A DNA stretch of 7,399 nt from Flavobacteriia bacterium (GTDB taxonomy: Bacteria; Bacteroidota; Bacteroidia; Flavobacteriales; Flavobacteriaceae). Of this stretch, positions 1 to 5,758 are shown in pieces. Positions within the stretch are counted from its first letter, which is position 1. Each line of letters opens with the position of its first letter. The translations under genes were made by a program, and so were the position numbers. The notes under the pieces are model-generated. The model searched no databases and was not told the origin of the DNA. It saw only the letters and a list, made by a program, of their open reading frames with translations. The DNA is taken from contig DRQI01000247.1 of NCBI GenBank assembly GCA_011330545.1, forward strand, positions 1-7,399, in the 5' to 3' direction.

Positions 1-497
1 GTAGTGTCGGCAATGATTTCCTCTCCGATTTGTTTGGTATTTCCGTAAGGAGATTCGGCCGCTTTAAAAGGTGCTTTTTCAGTAATGGGCATCGTATCTG
101 CTTGGCCGTATACCGTACATGACGAACTGAAAATAAAGTTTGACAGCTTGTGGCGGTTCATTTCTTCAAGCAAATAGATAAGTGATGAAATATTATTGTG
201 ATAGTATTCTAATGGTTTTTCTACACTTTCGCCCACAGCTTTAGAAGCGGCGAAATGAATAATTCCGTCAATTGTAGAATATGAATTGAAAAATTGGCGA
301 ATGGCGGTTTGATTTTTTAAATCGATATTTTCATATTCGGGTTGTTTCCCCGTAATCGATATAATTTTATCCAATACCTCGATGGTTGAATTGGAAAGGT
401 TATCAATAATCACAACCTCATAACCTTCATTTTGCAATTCTACTACAGTATGAGAGCCTATAAAACCAAGTCCGCCGGTAACTACTATTTTTTTCAA
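1..497 (-). CDS. galE: UDP-glucose 4-epimerase, N-terminal 165 residues (gene runs off the left edge)
   Basis: Interconverts UDP-glucose and UDP-galactose in the cytoplasm using bound NAD, supplying galactose for surface glycans. The visible 165 residues form the Rossmann half of an extended short-chain dehydrogenase. They show the NAD-binding GGLGFIG at residues 8-14, Asp32 after the second strand, the HFAASKAVGES segment, the SSSCTVYG segment at 124-131 and the catalytic YxxxK pair Tyr151/Lys155. Numbering is two ahead of E. coli GalE (Ser124, Tyr149, Lys153). The start is TTG at 497-495: the protein alignment begins there, no in-frame ATG or GTG lies between it and the upstream in-frame TAG, and the family normally starts just before IVVTGG. 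The gene begins 10 bases after the ugd stop, so it is the third gene of the operon. The C-terminal half, which fixes substrate specificity, is outside the window. Confidence 0.93.
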   Translation of the reverse strand, partial: MKKIVVTGGLGFIGSHTVVELQNEGYEVVIIDNLSNSTIEVLDKIISITGKQPEYENIDLKNQTAIRQFFNSYSTIDGIIHFAASKAVGESVEKPLEYYHNNISSLIYLLEEMNRHKLSNFIFSSSCTVYGQADTMPITEKAPFKAAESPYGNTKQIGEEIIADT

Positions 498-507
498 AGT
501 GATTAAT

Positions 508-1824
508 TTATAGTTTAACTATTTTTCTTCCAACAGACTCATAATAAAATCCATTGCTTGCCATCACTTCTAAATCGAAAATATTTCTGCCGTCAAAAAT
601 TACGGGGGCTTTCATAAACGCTTTCATTTTACGAAATCCGGGAGAAGTAAATTCACTCCATTCGGTACAAATGAGCAGGCAATCAGCATCTTTCAATGCG
701 TCATACGCACTATTGGCAAATTGAATCTTATCACCGTAGATACGTTTCATATTAGGCATGGCCTCAGGGTCATAGGCGGCAATTTCAACATTGTCTTTTA
801 ACAATAATTCATTGATAACATCGATGGCCGGAGCTTCTCTGATATCATCGGTATTGGGTTTAAAAGCAAGCCCCCAAATGGCAATTTTTTTTCCGGAAAG
901 ATTATTGTTAAAATAACGGTTGACTTTCGGAATCAATGATTTTTTCTGTTTTTGGTTGATGTTTAAAACCGATTTCAAAATTTTAAAGTCATAGTTGGCA
1001 TCTTCACTCGATTTTACCAAGGCATTTACATCCTTAGGAAAACACGAGCCTCCATAACCTATGCCCGGAAATAAAAACCGATTGCCAATTCTGGCATCAG
1101 AACCCATACCCATTCTTACCATGTCTACATCGGCACCAATTTTTTCGCAAAGGTTTGCAATTTCATTCATAAAAGTAATTTTGGTAGCCAAAAAAGTATT
1201 TGAGGCGTATTTTGTCAATTCTGAAGACTTTTCATCCATAAAAATGATGGGCCTTTTTACCGAAACAAAAGGTTTGTACAATTTAGAAAGTAATTTTTTT
1301 GCTTTCTCGCTTTTTGAGCCAATAATAATACGCTGTGGTTCCATAAAATCTTTAACGGCAAATCCTTCACGTAAAAATTCGGGGTTTGAAACCACATCAA
1401 ATTCCACATTGGTATGGCTAGATACAATTTTCTTTACACGGTCTGAAGTACCTACCGGCACTGTACTTTTATTGATGATTATTTTGTAGTCGGCAATCAT
1501 TTTTCCTAAATCATGTGCTACCGTTTCTACATACGATAAATCGGCAGAACCATCTTCACCTTGTGGGGTTGGCAATGCTAAAAATATAATGGTTGCCTCT
1601 TTGATGGCTTCCTTGAGATTGGTGGTAAAATGGAGCCTGTCTCCCGATATGTTTTTATGAAAAAGCTCTTCTAAATTGGGTTCATAAATGGGTACCTTGC
1701 CCTGACGCATTCGATTGACTTTTTCTTCATCAATATCTACACAAATTACATTGTTACCCATATCTGCAAGGCAAGTTCCGGTAACTAACCCTACGTAACC
1801 GGTACCTATTACTGTAATATTCAT
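508..1824 (-). CDS. ugd: UDP-glucose 6-dehydrogenase
   Basis: Oxidises UDP-glucose to UDP-glucuronate with two NAD+, in the cytoplasm, for polysaccharide synthesis. At 438 residues it has the usual length of the bacterial UDP-glucose/GDP-mannose dehydrogenase family. Visible motifs in order: NAD-binding GTGYVGL at residues 7-13, PIYEPNLEEL at 45-54 (typical of the UDP-glucose branch), STVPVGT at 120-126, NPEFLREG at 147-154, the ELTKYASN helix with Lys205, the active-site GYGGSCFPKD at 256-265 with catalytic Cys261, the C-terminal-domain FKPNTDDIRE at 321-330, and DGRNIFD at 411-417. All key residues are present. It starts one base after the aminotransferase stop codon, which implies translational coupling, and ends 10 bases before galE. 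The Glc rather than GlcNAc substrate is inferred from sequence type; a WbpA-like UDP-GlcNAc enzyme is the less likely alternative. Confidence 0.96.
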   Translation of the reverse strand: MNITVIGTGYVGLVTGTCLADMGNNVICVDIDEEKVNRMRQGKVPIYEPNLEELFHKNISGDRLHFTTNLKEAIKEATIIFLALPTPQGEDGSADLSYVETVAHDLGKMIADYKIIINKSTVPVGTSDRVKKIVSSHTNVEFDVVSNPEFLREGFAVKDFMEPQRIIIGSKSEKAKKLLSKLYKPFVSVKRPIIFMDEKSSELTKYASNTFLATKITFMNEIANLCEKIGADVDMVRMGMGSDARIGNRFLFPGIGYGGSCFPKDVNALVKSSEDANYDFKILKSVLNINQKQKKSLIPKVNRYFNNNLSGKKIAIWGLAFKPNTDDIREAPAIDVINELLLKDNVEIAAYDPEAMPNMKRIYGDKIQFANSAYDALKDADCLLICTEWSEFTSPGFRKMKAFMKAPVIFDGRNIFDLEVMASNGFYYESVGRKIVKL

Positions 1825-1825
1825 A

Positions 1826-2956
1826 TTATTTGTTTACAAAATTTAAAATTGTATTCGTAATAAATTGCAATTGTTCTTCATCCAATTCAGTATGCATCGG
1901 AAGCGAAATAACCGAAGTCACTAGTGCATTGGTTACCTTAAAATCATCTTCCTTATACCTGTCGTCAGCATAGGCTTTTTGACTGTGCAATGGCACAGGA
2001 TAGTAAATGGCATTAGGAATACCACTGTCTAATAAATGCTTGTGTAAGGCATCTCTGTCAACACCTATTAATCGCAATGTATATTGATGAAATACATGTG
2101 TAGTATAATTACTGGTGATAGGAGTAATAATCTTATCGGATGTTGCAAAAGCATTGTTGTAATATTGGGCAGCTTTTCTTCTGGCGTCACAATACGCATC
2201 TAAATGCGGGAGTTTTGCCCTTAACACTGTTGCTTGAATACTGTCTAATCTTGAATTTACACCAATCACATCGTGATAATAGCGTTTGTACATACCGTGG
2301 TTTACAATACCTCTTAAAGTATGAGCCAACGCATCGTCATTGGTGAAAATGGCTCCTCCGTCACCATAACAGCCTAAATTTTTTGAAGGGAAAAAAGAAG
2401 TGGTTCCTACATTTCCAATGGTTCCGGCTTTTTTGGTGGTTTTGTCAGCAAAGGTATAATCGGCACCTATGGCTTGTGCCGTATCTTCAATAACATATAA
2501 GTTGTGTTCTTTAGCAACTTCTAAAACGGCTTCCATATTAGCACATTGGCCAAATAAGTGTACCGGAACAATCGCTTTTGTTTTTGGCGTAATGGCTTTT
2601 TTAAGTGCTTCAATATCCATATTAAAAGTATCTGCTTCTACATCTACCAATACCGGCGTCAATTTTAATAAGGCAATCACCTCAACGGTAGCGGCAAAAG
2701 TAAAATCTACCGTTATGACCTCATCGCCTTGTTGTAAGCCTAAGCCCATCATGGCAATTTGTAAAGCGTCGGTGCCGTTAGCACAGGGAATTACATGTTT
2801 TACATTGAGGTATTCTTCTAATTCTTTTTGAAAATTTTTTACTTCAGGGCCATTGATAAATGCTGCAGCATTAAGAACCTCTTGAATAGAGCTGTCTATT
2901 TGATTTTTGATTTTTTGGTATTGCCCTTTAAGGTCAACCATTTGGATTGGTGTCAT
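1826..2956 (-). CDS. DegT/DnrJ/EryC1/StrS-family PLP-dependent nucleotide-sugar aminotransferase
   Basis: Expected to transfer an amino group, usually from glutamate, to a keto-sugar nucleotide, giving an amino sugar for O-antigen or capsule. The 376-residue length is normal for fold-type I sugar aminotransferases. Visible: family opening MVDLKGQY at residues 6-13, cofactor-phosphate loop ANGTDAL at 59-65, VHLFGQCANM at 132-141, EDTAQAIGA at 157-165 with the PLP-ring aspartate Asp158, SFFPSKNLGCYGDGGA at 187-202 with Schiff-base Lys192, NSRLDSIQA at 234-242, and HVFHQYTLR at 287-295. The pattern resembles WbpE/WlbC-type 3-aminotransferases, but position of amination and substrate cannot be read from sequence, so no symbol is given. 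ATG 2956 is supported by an in-frame TAA four codons upstream; Met6 is a possible alternative start. It is first gene of the operon with ugd and galE and is divergent from waaA. Confidence 0.93.
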   Translation of the reverse strand: MTPIQMVDLKGQYQKIKNQIDSSIQEVLNAAAFINGPEVKNFQKELEEYLNVKHVIPCANGTDALQIAMMGLGLQQGDEVITVDFTFAATVEVIALLKLTPVLVDVEADTFNMDIEALKKAITPKTKAIVPVHLFGQCANMEAVLEVAKEHNLYVIEDTAQAIGADYTFADKTTKKAGTIGNVGTTSFFPSKNLGCYGDGGAIFTNDDALAHTLRGIVNHGMYKRYYHDVIGVNSRLDSIQATVLRAKLPHLDAYCDARRKAAQYYNNAFATSDKIITPITSNYTTHVFHQYTLRLIGVDRDALHKHLLDSGIPNAIYYPVPLHSQKAYADDRYKEDDFKVTNALVTSVISLPMHTELDEEQLQFITNTILNFVNK

Positions 2957-3005
2957 CTGTATATTTTATATGTTTAAATAACTGGTAGAAGTTGCCGTTT
3001 CATTA

Positions 3006-3077
3006 TTATTTCATGTGAATGCACAAAATATTTTTCGGCATCACAAATTCGCTCAGGCGTATTTCGTATACCATCAT
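3006..3077 (-). other. Possible 23-codon leader ORF ahead of the aminotransferase gene
   Basis: On the minus strand an ATG-ATG pair at 3077-3072 opens a frame of 23 codons, beginning MMVYEIRLSEF and ending with TAA at 3008-3006. It starts about 20 bases downstream of an exact TAnnTTTG promoter match. A second mini-frame (ATG at 3003-3001, nine codons reading MKRQLLPVI, TAA at 2976-2974) begins two bases after the first stop. The aminotransferase ATG follows 17 bases after that second stop. I recognise no family and cannot tell whether either is translated. Short open frames occur by chance, so this is recorded as a leader candidate rather than a gene call. Confidence 0.25.
3014..3045 (-). promoter_or_regulatory. 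Imperfect stem-loop in the leader of the aminotransferase operon
   Basis: On the minus strand TGTGATGC (3045-3038) can pair with GCATTCACA (3022-3014), leaving one bulged T and a loop of 15 bases. It lies inside the leader region between the candidate promoter and the aminotransferase start, overlapping the second half of the short leader frame. No T-run follows, so it is not a standard intrinsic terminator. The outer halves TGTGA and TCACA also read as a loosely spaced dyad that a DNA-binding protein could use, though the spacing does not fit CRP. Confidence 0.3.
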
Positions 3078-3095
3078 TTTTTATCTGTAAACGCA

Positions 3096-3103
3096 CAAAA
3101 ATA
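3096..3103 (-). promoter_or_regulatory. Candidate -7 promoter element for the aminotransferase-ugd-galE operon
   Basis: The minus strand reads TATTTTTG, an exact match to the Bacteroidota sigma-ABfr -7 motif TAnnTTTG. It lies about 140 bases upstream of the aminotransferase ATG and would start a transcript near 3089. I find no TTG at the expected -33 distance, so the call rests on the -7 box and its placement in the divergent intergenic region. In AT-rich DNA such octamers also arise by chance. Confidence 0.35.
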
Positions 3104-3133
3104 CGAATTATTTAAGTGCTGTTAGGCTAAATT

Positions 3134-3141
3134 TATATTTT
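3134..3141 (+). promoter_or_regulatory. Weak candidate -7 element for waaA
   Basis: TATATTTT matches TAnnTTTG at all fixed positions except the last. It ends 11 bases before the waaA ATG, which would leave a very short untranslated leader. A second 7-of-8 match, TAAATTTA, begins at 3128. No -33 TTG is apparent for either. The waaA promoter must lie somewhere in 2957-3152 because the neighbouring gene is divergent, but its exact position is uncertain. Confidence 0.2.
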
Positions 3142-3152
3142 AGCACCTGCAA

Positions 3153-4400
3153 ATGTATTTTCTCTATAACATATCGGTTTATATCATAGGTTTTTTGTTA
3201 AAAATCATAGCGCCTTTCAATAAAAAAATAAATTTATTTGTCGCTGGGAGAAAAAATGTTTTTGAAAAATTAGAAGCTGCCATAAAGCCAAATGATACAA
3301 TAATTTGGTTTCATTGCGCTTCTTTAGGAGAATTTGAGCAAGGTAGGCCAATTATAGAGAAAGCCAAACAACGATATCCGAATCATAAAATTCTTCTTAC
3401 TTTTTTTTCGCCTTCAGGCTATGAAATTCGTAAAAATTACGGCTGTGCAGATTTTGTTGCCTATTTGCCTTTAGATACTAAAAAAAATGCTCAAAGATTG
3501 CTGCAAATAATAAATCCCGAAATTGCCATTTTTATAAAATACGAATTTTGGCCCAACTTATTGAAAGTATTAAGAAGCCAAAACATAAAAACTATTTTAG
3601 TTTCAGGAATTTTCAGAAAAGAGCAATCTTTTTTTAAAAGCTATGGCCGTTGGATGCGTAAATCTTTACAAACATTTGACCATTTTTTTGTTCAAAACAA
3701 CCGTTCTAAAGGCCTACTTGAAAGTATCGGGTTTTTAAATGTTACTGTTAGTGGAGACACTCGCTTTGACCGCGTTTTTGATATTACCCAACAAGATAAT
3801 ACGTTAGCGTTTGCCGAACAATTTACAGGCCGACACATTACCCTTATTGCCGGCAGTACTTGGCCCAAGGACGAAGAATTGTTAGTAAGTTATATCAATA
3901 CCAATGCTGATGCTAATCAAAAATTTATCATTGCCCCTCATAATATCAATGCCAATGACATCCTTAAACTAAAGGAACGTATTTCAAAAAATACCATTTT
4001 ATATTCTGAACGCAAAAACAAAAGGCTGGAAGACTATCAAGTACTTATCATTGATACCATTGGCTTGTTGTCAAAAATTTATAACTATGCAGATATCGCC
4101 TATGTTGGAGGTGGTTTTGGTAGCGGTATCCACAACATCTTAGAACCGGCTACTTTTGGAGTTCCGATTCTTATCGGGCCAACATATCACAAATTTAAGG
4201 AAGCCGTAGATTTGGTTAAGCTAGGAGCTTGTGAAGTGATTACCAATCAATCTGAATTCAATGCAATAGCAACTACTTTATTTACAAATGCTAAAATACG
4301 TAAACAAAAAGGGGCAGTGAGTGGCAACTATATCCTTAAAAATGTTGGCGCCACAGACATAATTGTTAAATATTTAGACAATACTATCAATAAAAAATAA
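3153..4400 (+). CDS. waaA: 3-deoxy-D-manno-octulosonic acid (Kdo) transferase
   Basis: Transfers Kdo from CMP-Kdo to the lipid A precursor at the cytoplasmic face of the inner membrane, joining lipid A to core. The 415-residue length is normal for the family (GT30). Visible: an N-terminal hydrophobic anchor at about residues 3-21, CASLGEFEQGRP at 55-66 with Glu60 in the catalytic-base position, YEFWPNLL at 130-137, SGIFR at 151-155, GDTRFDRV at 201-208, AGSTWPKDEE at 233-242, and the nucleotide-binding C-terminal block from about 304 to 343 containing YVGGGFGSGIHNILEP. The ATG at 3153 puts the membrane anchor at the very N-terminus, as expected. Whether it adds one or more Kdo units cannot be read from sequence. 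It is divergent from the polysaccharide operon and is followed after 38 bases by the Crp/Fnr gene on the same strand. Also known as kdtA. Confidence 0.95.
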   Translation: MYFLYNISVYIIGFLLKIIAPFNKKINLFVAGRKNVFEKLEAAIKPNDTIIWFHCASLGEFEQGRPIIEKAKQRYPNHKILLTFFSPSGYEIRKNYGCADFVAYLPLDTKKNAQRLLQIINPEIAIFIKYEFWPNLLKVLRSQNIKTILVSGIFRKEQSFFKSYGRWMRKSLQTFDHFFVQNNRSKGLLESIGFLNVTVSGDTRFDRVFDITQQDNTLAFAEQFTGRHITLIAGSTWPKDEELLVSYINTNADANQKFIIAPHNINANDILKLKERISKNTILYSERKNKRLEDYQVLIIDTIGLLSKIYNYADIAYVGGGFGSGIHNILEPATFGVPILIGPTYHKFKEAVDLVKLGACEVITNQSEFNAIATTLFTNAKIRKQKGAVSGNYILKNVGATDIIVKYLDNTINKK

Positions 4401-4438
4401 GTAACTTGTCGCCAATCACCTAAAATATGACCTAACTA

Positions 4439-5074
4439 ATGATACAAGAAAAACTTAAAGAATATTTCAGCGTTGTTTTTGAAGAAGATTTAATTCAGGA
4501 AATTATCGAAGTCGGTACCTATAAAAAAGTAAAAGAAAATGAACTATTGCTAGATTTGGGCGATAAATTTGATAAAATCCCCTTAATGTTAAATGGCGCT
4601 ATTAAAATTAGTAGGGAAGATGACAATGGCGATGAAATTGTATTGTATTTTTTAGAACGCGGCGATACGTGTACGATAACTTTTGGCAGTGGCTTAACAA
4701 GTTCAAAGAGTAAAGTTCGAGGCGTAGCCGAAAAAGATTCTGAAGTTGTTTTTATTCCTATTCATAAACTGGAAGAATGGTTGGTTAAATATAAATCATG
4801 GCGAAATTTTGTCATCGACAGTTATAATATAAGACTGTCAGAAATGTTAGAAGCTATTGATACATTGGCTTTTATGAAGATGGACCAGCGTTTGTATAAA
4901 TACCTTACCGATAAAGTGAAAATAATGCGCGACTCCACCTTAAATACCACCCATCAAAAAATAGCCCAAGACCTTAATACGTCAAGAGTAGTAGTTTCAA
5001 GGTTACTGAAACAGTTAGAAAACGAAGGGAAAATAAAATTGCATAGAAATAAAATTGAAGTGTTGGAATTTTAA
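4439..5074 (+). CDS. Crp/Fnr-family transcriptional regulator, probable controller of the adjacent YeeE/YedE genes
   Basis: A 211-residue cytoplasmic DNA-binding protein with the Crp/Fnr layout: N-terminal cyclic-nucleotide-type beta barrel (about 20-110), long dimer helix (about 118-145) and C-terminal winged helix-turn-helix (about 150-208). The HTH is at 171-192; its recognition helix reads TSRVVVSRLLK. Aligned to E. coli CRP, Arg183 and Arg188 match Arg180 and Arg185, while Val184 replaces Glu181. The segment after GDTCTIT (75-81) lacks the GE...RSA cAMP-phosphate cassette, so cAMP is an unlikely ligand. There are no N-terminal FNR-type cysteines; Cys78 is the only cysteine. The ligand is unknown. 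A perfect TGTAAC-N4-GTTACA palindrome lies 49 bases past its stop, ahead of the transporter genes. It may be read through from waaA (38-base gap) or have its own promoter; none is clear. Confidence 0.9.
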   Translation: MIQEKLKEYFSVVFEEDLIQEIIEVGTYKKVKENELLLDLGDKFDKIPLMLNGAIKISREDDNGDEIVLYFLERGDTCTITFGSGLTSSKSKVRGVAEKDSEVVFIPIHKLEEWLVKYKSWRNFVIDSYNIRLSEMLEAIDTLAFMKMDQRLYKYLTDKVKIMRDSTLNTTHQKIAQDLNTSRVVVSRLLKQLENEGKIKLHRNKIEVLEF

Positions 5075-5123
5075 TTTATTTCAATCGGTTTACTATCTCA
5101 ATTAGGAGCCTATCTTTCTTTTG

Positions 5124-5139
5124 TGTAACAAAAGTTACA
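5124..5139. promoter_or_regulatory. Perfect 16-base palindrome, probable Crp/Fnr-family operator
   Basis: TGTAACAAAAGTTACA is a perfect inverted repeat of six-base arms around AAAA. Written as TGTAA-N6-TTACA it has exactly the half-site length and spacing of the E. coli CRP site TGTGA-N6-TCACA, differing by A for G at the fourth base of each arm. It sits just downstream of a Crp/Fnr gene and about 53 bases before the start of the first transporter gene. The match to this regulator is inferred from position and from the residue swap in the recognition helix. Confidence 0.7.
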
Positions 5140-5159
5140 TCTATAAGCGTATACTTCGC

Positions 5160-5167
5160 TATTTTTA
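5160..5167 (+). promoter_or_regulatory. Candidate -7 element of the YeeE/YedE operon
   Basis: TATTTTTA matches TAnnTTTG at all fixed positions except the last. A -7 box here predicts a transcript start near 5171-5173, placing the palindrome centre (5131.5) close to -41, the class II position for activation by CRP-type proteins. No separate -33 TTG is visible; the palindrome occupies that zone, as in an activator-dependent promoter. Confidence 0.4.
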
Positions 5168-5191
5168 AGCAAATAATAATCTTTAAATACA

Positions 5192-5749
5192 ATGGATTTT
5201 ATCTTACAGCCTTGGCCTTGGTACGTTGCCGGCCCACTTATCACTTTAGTGATGTTATTACTTTTTTATTTTGGTAAAAAATTCGGCGTTTCGTCAAATT
5301 TAGAAACGATATGCGCTATTGGAGGTGCCGGAAAACTGGTTGATTTCTTTAAATTCGATTGGAGAGAAAATACTTGGAATTTACTTTTTATTTTAGGGGT
5401 TATCATCGGAGGTTTTGTTACATATCAATGGTTATCACCCGATAAAACCGTTGCTATCAACCCACAAACGGTACAAGACTTGTCTGAATTAGGGTTTCAA
5501 CATGCCGGGGCACAATACCTACCCGATGAAATTTATGGCCTCAATGCCATGTTTTCTCTAAAAGGATTTCTAATCTTGTTAGTTGGTGGAATGTTAGTAG
5601 GTTTTGGGTCAAGGTATGCAGGAGGATGTACTTCAGGGCATGGAATTGTCGGGTTGAGCAATTTAGAACTTCCATCGCTAATTTCTGTGATTGGTTTTTT
5701 TATCGGCGGCTTAATTATGACGTGGTTATTATTTCCAATAATCTTTTAA
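5192..5749 (+). CDS. YeeE/YedE-family membrane protein, N-terminal half of a split sulfur-compound transporter
   Basis: An inner-membrane protein of the YeeE/YedE (DUF395, sulfur transport) family, whose studied members import thiosulfate by relaying it past conserved cysteines. At 185 residues it is about half a full-length YeeE. Membrane segments appear at about residues 12-29, 62-80, 122-140 and 161-184. Cys41 lies in NLETICAIGG and Cys146 in the family signature GGCTSGHGIVGLSNL (144-158); both fall in short segments between helices, as expected for pore cysteines. Residues 82-118 form a polar loop, probably periplasmic. The next gene, nine bases on, supplies the missing half. Transport of thiosulfate or a related sulfur compound is inferred from family; the substrate is not proven. 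No TusA-like partner gene is in the window. The upstream palindrome suggests control by the neighbouring Crp/Fnr protein. Confidence 0.9.
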   Translation: MDFILQPWPWYVAGPLITLVMLLLFYFGKKFGVSSNLETICAIGGAGKLVDFFKFDWRENTWNLLFILGVIIGGFVTYQWLSPDKTVAINPQTVQDLSELGFQHAGAQYLPDEIYGLNAMFSLKGFLILLVGGMLVGFGSRYAGGCTSGHGIVGLSNLELPSLISVIGFFIGGLIMTWLLFPIIF

Positions 5750-5758
5750 ATCTATACT

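Larger units (their letters stand above)
5075..5191. other. Regulator-transporter intergenic region (117 bases) holding operator and candidate promoter
   Basis: The spacer between the Crp/Fnr gene and the first YeeE/YedE gene contains the 16-base palindrome and a near-consensus -7 box described separately. I see no intrinsic terminator hairpin after the regulator gene and no other open frame. A short dyad AGCG...CGCT (5146-5149 and 5157-5160) lies between palindrome and -7 box; its four-base arms are too short to weigh. Confidence 0.5.

Noticed and set aside
1061..1489. 142-codon open frame on the plus strand
   Set aside because: It lies antisense inside ugd, whose minus-strand product has all family motifs; the frame gives a low-complexity sequence with no recognisable domain and no promoter of its own.
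2140..2831. Open frames of 68 and 120 codons on the plus strand (2140-2346 and 2469-2831)
   Set aside because: Both are antisense to the complete aminotransferase gene and encode nothing recognisable.
3060..3107. Inverted repeat TTCGTAT (3063-3069) / ATACGAA (3101-3107) around the candidate aminotransferase promoter
   Set aside because: Seven-base AT-rich arms 31 bases apart in an AT-rich spacer are weak evidence, and one arm simply abuts the -7 box; noted but not called.
5146..5160. Short dyad AGCG...CGCT between the palindrome and the transporter -7 box
   Set aside because: Four-base arms around a seven-base spacer are expected by chance and show no further complementarity.
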